A DNA stretch of 18,566 bases, taken from NCBI GenBank assembly GCA_031265645.1, contig JAISCJ010000045.1, positions 1 through 18,566 on the forward strand, written 5' to 3'. This DNA is from Holosporales bacterium. GTDB lineage: Bacteria > Pseudomonadota > Alphaproteobacteria > BNTO01. The translations under genes were made by a program, and so were the position numbers. Shown one piece after another: positions 7,278 to 14,205 of this stretch. Every line of letters begins with the position of its first letter. Positions within the stretch are counted from its first letter, which is position 1. The notes under the pieces are model-generated. The model had not been told where the DNA came from. It ran no database searches and worked only from the letters and a program-made list of their open reading frames with translations.

Positions 7278-8036
7278 ATGTCAGGACACTCTCAGTTCAA
7301 AAACATCATGTATCGAAAAGGAGCCCAAGACGCCAAACGTGCTAAGGCCTTTGCAAAAATTGGACGAGAGATATTAGTCGCGGCCAAGATGGGAGGAGCA
7401 GATCCTCAATCGAATCCAAGGCTTAGAAGCGCACTTGCCGCGGCAAGGGCAGAAAATATGCCAAATGACAACGTTGCAAGGTTGATGAAAAAGGCGTCGG
7501 GCGAGGATAATACTGAGTCGTACGAAGATGTGCGATTTGAAGGGTTTGGTGTTAACGGTGTCGCTGTAATCGTCGAAGCGTTGACGGATAATCGGAATCG
7601 TACGGTCCCGGAAGTTCGGTCTACGTTTTCAAAATACGGCGGAAATTTAGGTGACGTTGGGAGCGTGAGCTTTATGTTTGACCACGTGGGAGTCATTACG
7701 CTTGCGAAGGATGTAGTCTCATTCGACGTGCTATTTGAGCGAGGAGCAGAAGCTGGTGCAGAAAATGTCGAAGAAACAGAAGACGCCTTTGTCGTCACAA
7801 CCTCGGTCGATTTGTTTGGCGCCGTTCGGGATTTTTTGATGGAGAACATTCAAGAGCCACTTCGCTCAGAGATTGTGTGGCAGCCTAAAAATTACATTGA
7901 GTGTGATTTTGATGCAGTGAAGACTTTAATAAAAATGATCGATGTTTTGGAAGATAATGATGATGTACAAAGAGTTTTCACGAATTTTTCTTGCAGTGAT
8001 GATGTGCAGCGCCAGATAGATGATGAGTTTGCATAA
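7278..8036 (+). CDS. yebC: YebC/PmpR-family regulator / translation factor
   Basis: Conserved protein of the YebC/TACO1 family, described as a DNA-binding transcriptional regulator (PmpR) and, in more recent work, as a translation factor that helps ribosomes at difficult sequences. The 252-residue product has the family N-terminus SGHSQFKNIMYRKGAQDAKR, the MPNDNV motif, YEDVRFEGFG and the core GVAVIVEALTDNRNRT. Length is normal. GAGG precedes the ATG at good spacing. The 3' end overlaps the first codons of the MFS transporter gene by 17 bases, suggesting translational coupling. It ends in TAA. Confidence 0.95.
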   Translation: MSGHSQFKNIMYRKGAQDAKRAKAFAKIGREILVAAKMGGADPQSNPRLRSALAAARAENMPNDNVARLMKKASGEDNTESYEDVRFEGFGVNGVAVIVEALTDNRNRTVPEVRSTFSKYGGNLGDVGSVSFMFDHVGVITLAKDVVSFDVLFERGAEAGAENVEETEDAFVVTTSVDLFGAVRDFLMENIQEPLRSEIVWQPKNYIECDFDAVKTLIKMIDVLEDNDDVQRVFTNFSCSDDVQRQIDDEFA

Positions 8037-9204
8037 CGAAAAAAACTGCGTGTTGAAAACGATGACTAAGTATAACAATTCATTTTGGTTGATCTCGGTT
8101 GTACTTTTTTCAACCGTTGCAACCATGATGATCACTGCGATCTTGCCTGCATATTTCAAGTCACTCCATTTAACATATGAGCAAGTCGGAAGAATTGAAG
8201 GGTGGTCCGCATTTATTGCGTTTTTTTCTAAATTCTTTGCGGGAATATGTTCCGATAGAATTCAAAAACGAAAACTGCTTGTTCTATTGGGCACGGGGCT
8301 AAATGTCCTGTCGAAAGCGACCTTTGCCCTAGCAACAGGGTTTGTCTCAATATTCGCCGTACAAGTGTGTGATCGCTTTGCAAAAGGAATGCGGTCATGT
8401 CCGCTTGATGCAATGATCTCGGACTCAGCTGGCAAACGAACGCGTCCCTACGGGCTAAAACATGTTGCGTTTTTCATCGGCAGTATTCTTGGAAGCTACA
8501 TAACGTATAAGCTGCTAAACAACACTCAGATTGGCATTAAATCCATATTTAGCATCGCTACGATCCCTGCAATTTTTGCATTTTTGATTGCGTCAAATAA
8601 GTTGAAAGACGCAGAATCGAAAGAAGAAGAACCAAAAGTTTCACCGATCTTCGCAATAGCTAGCATTGATCAACGTTTATGGAAACTATACGGTGTGCTG
8701 TTTTTGTTAATGTTTGCTCGGTTCAGTATATCTTTCTTAGGCTTAAGATCAATTTCATTCGGCACACAAGTTGCTAGCATTCCAAAAATATACATATTAT
8801 ACGATTTCAGCGCCGCTTTTGCCGCGTTGATTTGGTCAGGCTTAGCATCAAAAATTCGGCAAGGCTTGTTATTTAAATCCGCGTTAGTCTTCCATATCAT
8901 GGCCCATTGCATTTTGATGGTATCGCACCACTATTGGATGCTTTTTAGCGGCATTGTTTTATCTGGTGTGCATGCAGGAATGTCACAAGGAAGCATAATG
9001 TTCATGATTTCTTCGCATACAGAGCGGTACAATCGTGCAACGGCGTTTTCAATCTATTCATTAGTTGCAGGTCTTGGACTTCTTCTAAGCAATAGACTGG
9101 CCGGCAAGCTAAGCACCATAGACTCATCTCTCGCATTTCTGGGCGGTGCCACTTTTTGCGCGATTGCGCTGGTAGTTTTTATTCTACTGGAAAAAAAGCG
9201 GTAG
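8020..9204 (+). CDS. Major facilitator superfamily transporter
   Basis: Inner-membrane secondary transporter of 394 residues with about 12 predicted membrane helices. The loop after helix 2 has the MFS motif-A-like GICSDRIQKRKLL, and helix 4 and the following loop have DRFAKGMRSCPLDAMISDS, resembling the DR-x-GKG-x-R-x2-PRDA-like motif of one MFS subgroup. A charged linker (LKDAESKEEEPK) separates the two halves. The substrate cannot be read from sequence. The start used overlaps yebC by 17 bases; an internal ATG at 8062 just before the first helix is an alternative, and neither has a strong ribosome site. The stop lies 1 base from the convergent nth stop, with no room for a dedicated terminator. 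Confidence 0.88.
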   Translation: MMSLHNEKNCVLKTMTKYNNSFWLISVVLFSTVATMMITAILPAYFKSLHLTYEQVGRIEGWSAFIAFFSKFFAGICSDRIQKRKLLVLLGTGLNVLSKATFALATGFVSIFAVQVCDRFAKGMRSCPLDAMISDSAGKRTRPYGLKHVAFFIGSILGSYITYKLLNNTQIGIKSIFSIATIPAIFAFLIASNKLKDAESKEEEPKVSPIFAIASIDQRLWKLYGVLFLLMFARFSISFLGLRSISFGTQVASIPKIYILYDFSAAFAALIWSGLASKIRQGLLFKSALVFHIMAHCILMVSHHYWMLFSGIVLSGVHAGMSQGSIMFMISSHTERYNRATAFSIYSLVAGLGLLLSNRLAGKLSTIDSSLAFLGGATFCAIALVVFILLEKKR

Positions 9205-9205
9205 C

Positions 9206-9829
9206 CTATTTCCAATGGCATAAATTTCGAATATGGCATTGGTCGCACTTGGGTGCTCTAGCCGAGCATATGTAGCGCCCATGTAGTACGAACCAATGGT
9301 TTACTCTATTCCAGAAATTTTGAGGAACAACTTTATATAAATCTTCATTTAATTTTTCCTTAGTAGCAGCATCCGATAAGCCTAACCGGTGCGAAATGCG
9401 AAAAACGTGAGTGTCCACTCCTATATCACCTGTGTCAGCCAATACGTTTAAAACGACACGTGCTGTTTTTCCGCCAACTCCAGGGAGTTTTATCAAACTA
9501 TCAAATGCGAGAGGCACTTCTCCAGAAATGTCGTTAGATATTATCTGGCTCATTTCGTATATGTTATGTGCCTTGGTTTTATAAAAATTTATGGATTTTA
9601 TTAGATTAGCTAAATATTGCTCGTCATGCGCCAAAATTGCATTAGGGGACTCCAGGTCACGTAAGTGAGGCCCCATAACTTTGTTTACCGATTTATCTGT
9701 GGCCTGAGCGGATAACATGACTGCAACCAGAAATGAAAAATTAGTTGAATAAATCAATTCTGTTTGTGGTTGTGAATCATTTTGTTCAAAAGATTCGAAT
9801 ATTTGCAAAATTTCCTGATCTGAACGCAT
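9206..9829 (-). CDS. nth: Endonuclease III, DNA base-excision glycosylase/AP lyase
   Basis: Removes oxidised pyrimidines and cleaves the resulting AP site. The 207-residue protein has the helix-hairpin-helix LPGVGGKTA with catalytic Lys121, the downstream catalytic Asp139 in GVDTHVFR, and a C-terminal [4Fe-4S] ligand set Cys188-x6-Cys195-x2-Cys198-x5-Cys204. Length is typical. AAGGAG sits just upstream of the ATG. It converges on the MFS gene with 1 base between stops, and a 285-base intergenic region separates it from the divergent LRR gene. A small hairpin AGGCT/AGCCT lies in its leader (about 9850-9865); its function is unknown. Confidence 0.96.
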   Translation of the reverse strand: MRSDQEILQIFESFEQNDSQPQTELIYSTNFSFLVAVMLSAQATDKSVNKVMGPHLRDLESPNAILAHDEQYLANLIKSINFYKTKAHNIYEMSQIISNDISGEVPLAFDSLIKLPGVGGKTARVVLNVLADTGDIGVDTHVFRISHRLGLSDAATKEKLNEDLYKVVPQNFWNRVNHWFVLHGRYICSARAPKCDQCHIRNLCHWK

Positions 9830-10114
9830 ATTAACTCCTTTGAATAAAGGCTGGGCAGAGCCTGAAATTCTCCTTCATCCAGAGCTACATTATGACATTT
9901 GGGAAAGAAAATGCGAGCTATTTTGCTTAAAAGCATACCTGCGTCGTTTTTCGTTTTTTTGAGAAAACAAGGCTGATCAGAAAAAAACTTGGATCTATTT
10001 CCTGTCGTTTATGAGTGCGTAACGTTGAGACAATCTGCAAAATTAGCGTTAACGTATTCTTAACGAGAATTTGTTTAGTATAGAAGATGATATGGAGTCA
10101 ATCAGGTTGGAATT

Positions 10115-12007
10115 ATGCATATCTACAGTCAGTCAAAAATATTAATGTTCGCGTTTATGGCGGCATGCACACAAGCAAGTTCAATGCAGAGGACATCATC
10201 AGTCGCGCATTTTGACAATTATGCTACGGATAACGACCACTGGCCTGCATTGCCTGATGCTCTTATCTCCAAATTTGTAAAACGAGGAGAACCTATTTCT
10301 TCTCACATCTTTTTTGAACTTGGCCAAATATTTGGCTTTAAGCGATATCCGGCAGCTAACCGGGGGTCAGATGAAGAAGTTATTTCTGTAGACATATCTT
10401 GGCCAAATCTAAGGAGGGTTGTATTGAAAAAACTACGCGATGTTTCTGCAACGCCAATTCCTTCTGATTTAACACCCCAGAGCATTTTAACGCGTTCACA
10501 CTTGAAGTGGTTGTTGGAAGCCTGGGGAACGTCGTTCGATCGAATGGAAGGCATTTTCGGCAATGCAGATCCAGACGAAATAACATCTGGCCTGACTCAA
10601 GAGCAAATTAATTTACTTTGGAACATTTGCAACGAACGAATTTTTGATTTGAGTTTTATACATGATGAGCAATCTTCTGATGGAAAGCAATGCAGGCAAG
10701 ATGCATTTGAAACAGCCGTTAAAAGTTTACTGTTGACAAAATCCGGTGCTCAGAGGATTTTATCTTTGATTTTTGCCAAATTCGCCACCGAAAATGAGAA
10801 TGTATCACCAATATATACCCCTACACAAATTCGAATACAGGACGGCTCAGAACAATGGGACGGTGTTTCTTGTGATTTGTCTGTGATTTTTGACACGCAT
10901 CCAAGCGATATGGCTCTAGCTCTATTTCATGAACTTTCGCATGCTTATAGCAGTTTTGTCATTAGCGCCTGGACTTACTATGGAGATAGCCCAGATTCGA
11001 AATATCTTGCCGCGTTTACAAATTACTCAATAATGAACTCTCCATCCGTTAATTTCGTCAGAGAATTTTATCCGATGCTTTCCCCTGCAATAATGAAGCC
11101 CGCTACAGAAGCAATAGAAAAATGGATGCGTGCCCATTTGGAACAGATTTTTTTTAAAAAAAGGGTTGATTTTACCCAAGATGGGGATTTTACAAAAATT
11201 ACTCAATATTTGCCATTTTTTACTAACTTACTCAACGGTGTTAAAGATTTTGGTTTTGGAAATATAATAGCAAACGATGATGATCCTTTGTCTTTAGCAG
11301 CTAAATTGATTTACATCCAATCAATCGCAGCAATTTTTTATTTTGACGCAAATAATCTTTATGAATCTTATTTAGATGGTTATTGTTGCACTGACGATAA
11401 TCGCAGCTTAGAAAACACGCTGTGGGGAATGTTTTCTTACGATGAAATGCTGACTATGCGAGGCGTTATGGTCGCCAAGATTGGACAGCGGACCTTTTTG
11501 TTGGAAAATCGCCAAAATGAAAATATTCATACTGAACGCCTTTACCAATTCTTTAAAACTTCTTCGGATCAATTCGAATCAAAGTTAAAAGAGAATATAG
11601 ATAGTCGCCACTATCATTTACTTAGTAAAACCACAATGCCTGAGGATGTAATCTATGAACTAAGGCGTTTGACTCATGCGGAAATGTGCGATTTTGATGA
11701 GTTAAAAAATCAATTATCATCTATTTCTATTGATCCAGTAGTAAATAAGTACGTCGAATCTTCCGAGGATATGTCTTACATACGAACGGAGTACGATCCG
11801 AATTTTCAGACACAGATACTATTTTTTCTTGCGAATGAATATGGGACGAACTCGAATGTGTTGCACTTGAACTTGAAAAATCTTGTAGTCCCAAGCGATG
11901 TACAATCATTAAAGTCGCAAATTTGTAGAAATTTGCACAACCTTAAAACGGTTAGCTTTGAAAAAAATTCTAAAACTACACACATCGGTTCTTGCGCATT
12001 TGAGTGA
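10115..12007 (+). CDS. Secreted HExxH metallopeptidase-like / LRR protein, 5' part of a gene split by TGA
   Basis: 630 residues up to an in-frame TGA. Residues 1-20 look like a signal peptide; MAAC (15-18) is a lipobox-like alternative, so a lipoprotein is possible. The region to about 560 has no LRRs. It carries HELSH (272-276) within a hydrophobic helix (ALALFHELSHAYSSF), the zinc-binding HExxH signature, preceded by a V-x-FD strand. Further on, DEMLTMRG (443-450) and LLENRQNE (462-469) resemble the EE-x2-TI-x-G and ENxL blocks remembered from HExxH effector peptidases such as M91/NleD relatives; that assignment is tentative. From about 580 the first LRRs begin (LKTVSFEKNSKTTHIGSCAFE) and the frame continues after the stop. 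The ribosome site is weak (TTGGA). A host-directed secreted protease is an inference. Confidence 0.75.
   Translation: MHIYSQSKILMFAFMAACTQASSMQRTSSVAHFDNYATDNDHWPALPDALISKFVKRGEPISSHIFFELGQIFGFKRYPAANRGSDEEVISVDISWPNLRRVVLKKLRDVSATPIPSDLTPQSILTRSHLKWLLEAWGTSFDRMEGIFGNADPDEITSGLTQEQINLLWNICNERIFDLSFIHDEQSSDGKQCRQDAFETAVKSLLLTKSGAQRILSLIFAKFATENENVSPIYTPTQIRIQDGSEQWDGVSCDLSVIFDTHPSDMALALFHELSHAYSSFVISAWTYYGDSPDSKYLAAFTNYSIMNSPSVNFVREFYPMLSPAIMKPATEAIEKWMRAHLEQIFFKKRVDFTQDGDFTKITQYLPFFTNLLNGVKDFGFGNIIANDDDPLSLAAKLIYIQSIAAIFYFDANNLYESYLDGYCCTDDNRSLENTLWGMFSYDEMLTMRGVMVAKIGQRTFLLENRQNENIHTERLYQFFKTSSDQFESKLKENIDSRHYHLLSKTTMPEDVIYELRRLTHAEMCDFDELKNQLSSISIDPVVNKYVESSEDMSYIRTEYDPNFQTQILFFLANEYGTNSNVLHLNLKNLVVPSDVQSLKSQICRNLHNLKTVSFEKNSKTTHIGSCAFE
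12005..12007 (+). other. In-frame TGA interrupting the metallopeptidase-like/LRR gene
   Basis: Read without a frame change, the sequence around this codon is AFE-TGA-CSSLVSVEIP, which fits the AFEGCSSL consensus of the protein's own repeats. Equivalent positions in sister repeats are GGA (12149-12151 and 12725-12727, both followed by TGT). A single G-to-T change from GGA to TGA explains the break. Confidence 0.85.
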
Positions 12008-12019
12008 TGTAGCAGTCTG

Positions 12020-13051
12020 GTGTCTGTAGAAATTCCGAAGTCAGTTACTTATATAGGAATCAATGCTTTTTCCGACTGTCAATCACTGGAAACCGTAGAA
12101 TTTGAAAATTCATCGCAATTAACAAAGATAGAAAGCGACGCATTTAGAGGATGTACGTCTTTAACGTCAATTACGATTCCTGCAAGTGTTAGATTTATAG
12201 AGGCGGGAGCATTTGACAGCTGTACAAACCTGAGAGAAGTTCGATTTGCATCGGGTTCCAATTTGGAATATTTGAGTATCGACGTCTTTCGTAATTGTCA
12301 ATCTCTACGAACTATAGAAATTCCAAGCAAAGTTAAAACTATATGCGAACGTGCATTTAGCTATGTACCAATTGAAGAAATATATATCCCAGATAGCGTT
12401 GAGGACATAGAACCATGTGCATTTACTGAATGTAGATCTTTAAGGCAGGTACACTTTGTGGGAAATTCGAATCTAAAACATCTAACATTAGCGGCGTTTT
12501 GGGCATGCTCTAATTTAAACGAGCTAATTATTCCGGCAAGCGTTGAACGAATTGATGAAAACCCGTTTGTGTTGCCCTTGCTCCACAATTTTGGCGCGAA
12601 AACAATTAGATTTTCACATGGTTCACAATTACAGACGATAGGTGCACTCGCTTTTGCCACGCGGAACCTGCAAAGCATTTCGCTTCCTGAAGGATTACAG
12701 GTCATTGAAGATCATGCATTCGAAGGATGTAGTCTGAAAGAGATTTTTATTCCAAAAACTGTTAATCTTATTGAAGATTTTTCGTTTTTAAATTGCCTTA
12801 AATTAGAAAAGATTCACTTCGAAGAAGGAATTAGTCCGTCTCTACTTATCGGAAATAATGCTATTGGAAAAGCAATGTCCTCTTTTCAGCGATATGAAAT
12901 CGTACCGTCGTTATCGCGCGTAATAATTCCTTCTTCGCTAAAAAATAATAACTATGTGAAAACTTTTGAATATGACTTAGCGCAAAAAGATACAGATCCC
13001 ATATCAATTGAATGGGTTGGTGATGTTTTGAGTGACCAACAACCTGATTGA
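12020..13051 (+). CDS. BspA-like LRR domain, 3' part of the gene split by TGA at 12005
   Basis: About 343 residues of roughly 23-residue LRR_5/BspA repeats, such as LTSITIPASVRFIEAGAFDS and IEEIYIPDSVEDIEPCAF, with alternate IP-SV and x-F-x-NSSNL forms. The frame is continuous with the 10115 gene apart from one TGA; homology starts right after the stop (CSSLVSVEIP), and the GTG at 12020 has no ribosome site. It is therefore best treated as the C-terminal half of one gene of about 978 codons rather than a separate gene. Possible explanations are a recent pseudogene, readthrough, or an assembly error. It ends in tandem TGA codons. The repeats would form a binding surface, which is known for the family; the partner is unknown. 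Confidence 0.7.
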   Translation: MSVEIPKSVTYIGINAFSDCQSLETVEFENSSQLTKIESDAFRGCTSLTSITIPASVRFIEAGAFDSCTNLREVRFASGSNLEYLSIDVFRNCQSLRTIEIPSKVKTICERAFSYVPIEEIYIPDSVEDIEPCAFTECRSLRQVHFVGNSNLKHLTLAAFWACSNLNELIIPASVERIDENPFVLPLLHNFGAKTIRFSHGSQLQTIGALAFATRNLQSISLPEGLQVIEDHAFEGCSLKEIFIPKTVNLIEDFSFLNCLKLEKIHFEEGISPSLLIGNNAIGKAMSSFQRYEIVPSLSRVIIPSSLKNNNYVKTFEYDLAQKDTDPISIEWVGDVLSDQQPD

Positions 13052-13378
13052 TGAAATGCCTTTTTTTCGCGGGCCTGTCGCAGAATTTGTTGATGGGTTT
13101 GCGAACAATGAGCGCATAGAGTAGGTAAAACAAATTCCAATTTTTAATTGTCTGTATCGCAAGAGCTATTGTACCCTCCGTTTAGGTAGCACGTTATACC
13201 CAATCGTAAAAAGAGTTGGTGTCAGAAGCCTCGAAGTGGGTTCCCATTAAACAAGTTTAATGGAGTCACGAGCGTCGAGCTGTACTAAATGTACTTGAGC
13301 ATCGAAGCGACGACGCAACAAACTTTTTACGATTGGGTATATGTGTGCATTGGATCAGTGTGTTTTTCGAGGTAGTAT
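13052..13378. other. Non-coding interval between LRR gene and xseB
   Basis: 327 bases with no gene. Most of it is occupied by the MITE-like inverted repeat at 13195-13341, whose right end lies 37 bases before the xseB ATG. The first 140 bases show no clear promoter, terminator or RNA gene. Confidence 0.5.
13195..13341. mobile_element. 147-bp MITE-like element with 19-bp terminal inverted repeats
   Basis: The ends are perfect inverted repeats, TATACCCAATCGTAAAAAG at the left and its reverse complement at the right. The terminal TA on each side fits a TA target duplication as used by IS630/Tc1-mariner elements. Inside are smaller stem-loops, CCATTAAAC-AA-GTTTAATGG near 13244-13263 and GTAC-TAAAT-GTAC near 13282-13294. 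There is no coding capacity. A diverged partial copy lies at 5730-5780. It is probably a non-autonomous element or palindromic intergenic repeat mobilised from elsewhere in the genome. Confidence 0.65.
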
Positions 13379-13627
13379 ATGCAACTCATTACAGATGAAG
13401 AGATCTTAAACTTGTCATTTGAGGAGGCGCTTGGACGCCTCGAAGCGGTCGTTAAGGCCTTGGAACAGGGAGACTTGCCGTTAGATGACGCGGTTGTGGC
13501 GTTCGAGTTGGGAAACAAGCTGAAGCGTCGCTGCGAAGGAAAGCTGCAAGAGGCAAAGCTAAAGATTGAAAAAGTTGTACGCTCGGCACAAGGGGAAGCT
13601 AGTACGGTCGAAGTCAAACCGTCGTAG
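13379..13627 (+). CDS. xseB: Exodeoxyribonuclease VII small subunit
   Basis: Small subunit of the single-strand-specific exonuclease VII, which pairs with XseA in DNA repair and recombination. The 82-residue helical protein has the family pattern LSFEEALGRLEAVVKALEQG followed by DLPLDDAVVAFELGNKLKRR and a Cys before LQEAKLKIEKV. Length is typical. GAGG lies 8 bases before the ATG. xseA is not in this window. It stands alone between a MITE-like element upstream and a terminator-like hairpin and the heat-shock operon downstream. It ends in TAG. Confidence 0.95.
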   Translation: MQLITDEEILNLSFEEALGRLEAVVKALEQGDLPLDDAVVAFELGNKLKRRCEGKLQEAKLKIEKVVRSAQGEASTVEVKPS

Positions 13628-13670
13628 CTTAGTGTCGAAAATTTGCATTTATAGGGCTCCCGTACGAAAA

Positions 13671-13722
13671 ACAGGATTATTTCAGGGCTCAAACCCTGCA
13701 ACGCAAAGGGTTTTTATCCTGT
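13671..13722 (+). terminator. Probable intrinsic terminator after xseB
   Basis: The inner stem AAACCC/GGGTTT (13691-13696 with 13708-13713) runs into a short T-run (13711-13715). It is enclosed by ACAGGAT/ATCCTGT (13671-13677 with 13716-13722). A competing hairpin CAGGG-N6-CCCTG (13683-13698) could form instead, so alternative folding is possible. Placement between xseB and the CIRCE element fits a terminator. Confidence 0.45.
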
Positions 13723-13772
13723 GTGTTTCAGATGGAACATACATTAAGGCAACAAGCATCCTTCTTAGAATG

Positions 13773-13801
13773 TTGACAAGCTAAGTAAAATTCGGCACAT
13801 T
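13773..13801 (+). promoter_or_regulatory. Possible groESL promoter
   Basis: A perfect -35 hexamer TTGACA (13773-13778) is followed after 17 bases by CACATT, a poor -10 match, which abuts the CIRCE element. The position suits an HrcA-repressed promoter. Confidence 0.4.
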
Positions 13802-13826
13802 AGCACTCAGAGGGAAGGAGTGCTGA
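13800..13826 (+). promoter_or_regulatory. CIRCE operator (HrcA binding site) upstream of groES
   Basis: TTAGCACTC-N9-GAGTGCTGA matches the CIRCE consensus TTAGCACTC-N9-GAGTGCTAA with one mismatch in the right arm. It lies 37 bases before groES. HrcA would repress groESL here and release it on heat or folding stress; hrcA itself is not in the window. Confidence 0.92.
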
Positions 13827-13863
13827 CAAGGGCCAGAACTCGTAACAAAATAGGAGGATAGAT

Positions 13864-14151
13864 ATGTCTTTTAGACCATTACATGATCGAGTTTTAGTAG
13901 AAAGAGTTGAATCTGAGGAAAAAACTTCTGGGGGAATAATTATTCCAGACACAGCAAAAGAAAAGCCGATGGAAGGAAAAGTCATCGCAGTCGGGACTGG
14001 CGCGATTGACGACAATGGCAAGGTTCGGCCATTAGACGTGAAAGTTGGTGATCGCATTTTGTTTGGAAAGTGGGCTGGAACAGAAGTAAAGTTCGAGGGA
14101 CATGACTACATAGTAATGAAGGAATCCGACATTATGGGCGTGTTCGCGTAG
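13864..14151 (+). CDS. groES: Co-chaperonin GroES (Hsp10)
   Basis: Heptameric lid of the GroEL folding chamber in the cytosol. The 95-residue protein shows FRPLHDRVLVERVESEEKTS, the mobile-loop GGIIIPDTAKEKPMEGKV, the IDDNGK loop and VGDRILFGKWAGTEVK, all typical. AGGAGG lies just before the ATG. groEL follows 54 bases downstream with its own strong ribosome site. The pair is preceded by a CIRCE operator, so heat-responsive HrcA control is expected. It ends in TAG. Confidence 0.98.
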   Translation: MSFRPLHDRVLVERVESEEKTSGGIIIPDTAKEKPMEGKVIAVGTGAIDDNGKVRPLDVKVGDRILFGKWAGTEVKFEGHDYIVMKESDIMGVFA

Positions 14152-14205
14152 CAACGCCTTGGGATCGTGTTAAATTTTGCATGGTAATATATTAAGGAGG
14201 ACATC

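Noticed and set aside
9754..9936. Minus-strand open frame of 60 codons overlapping the start of nth
   Set aside because: Out of frame with nth, overlapping its start and ribosome site, no recognisable features.
12020..12022. GTG at 12020 as an independent translation start for the LRR half
   Set aside because: No ribosome site precedes it and repeat homology begins upstream of it, directly after the TGA.
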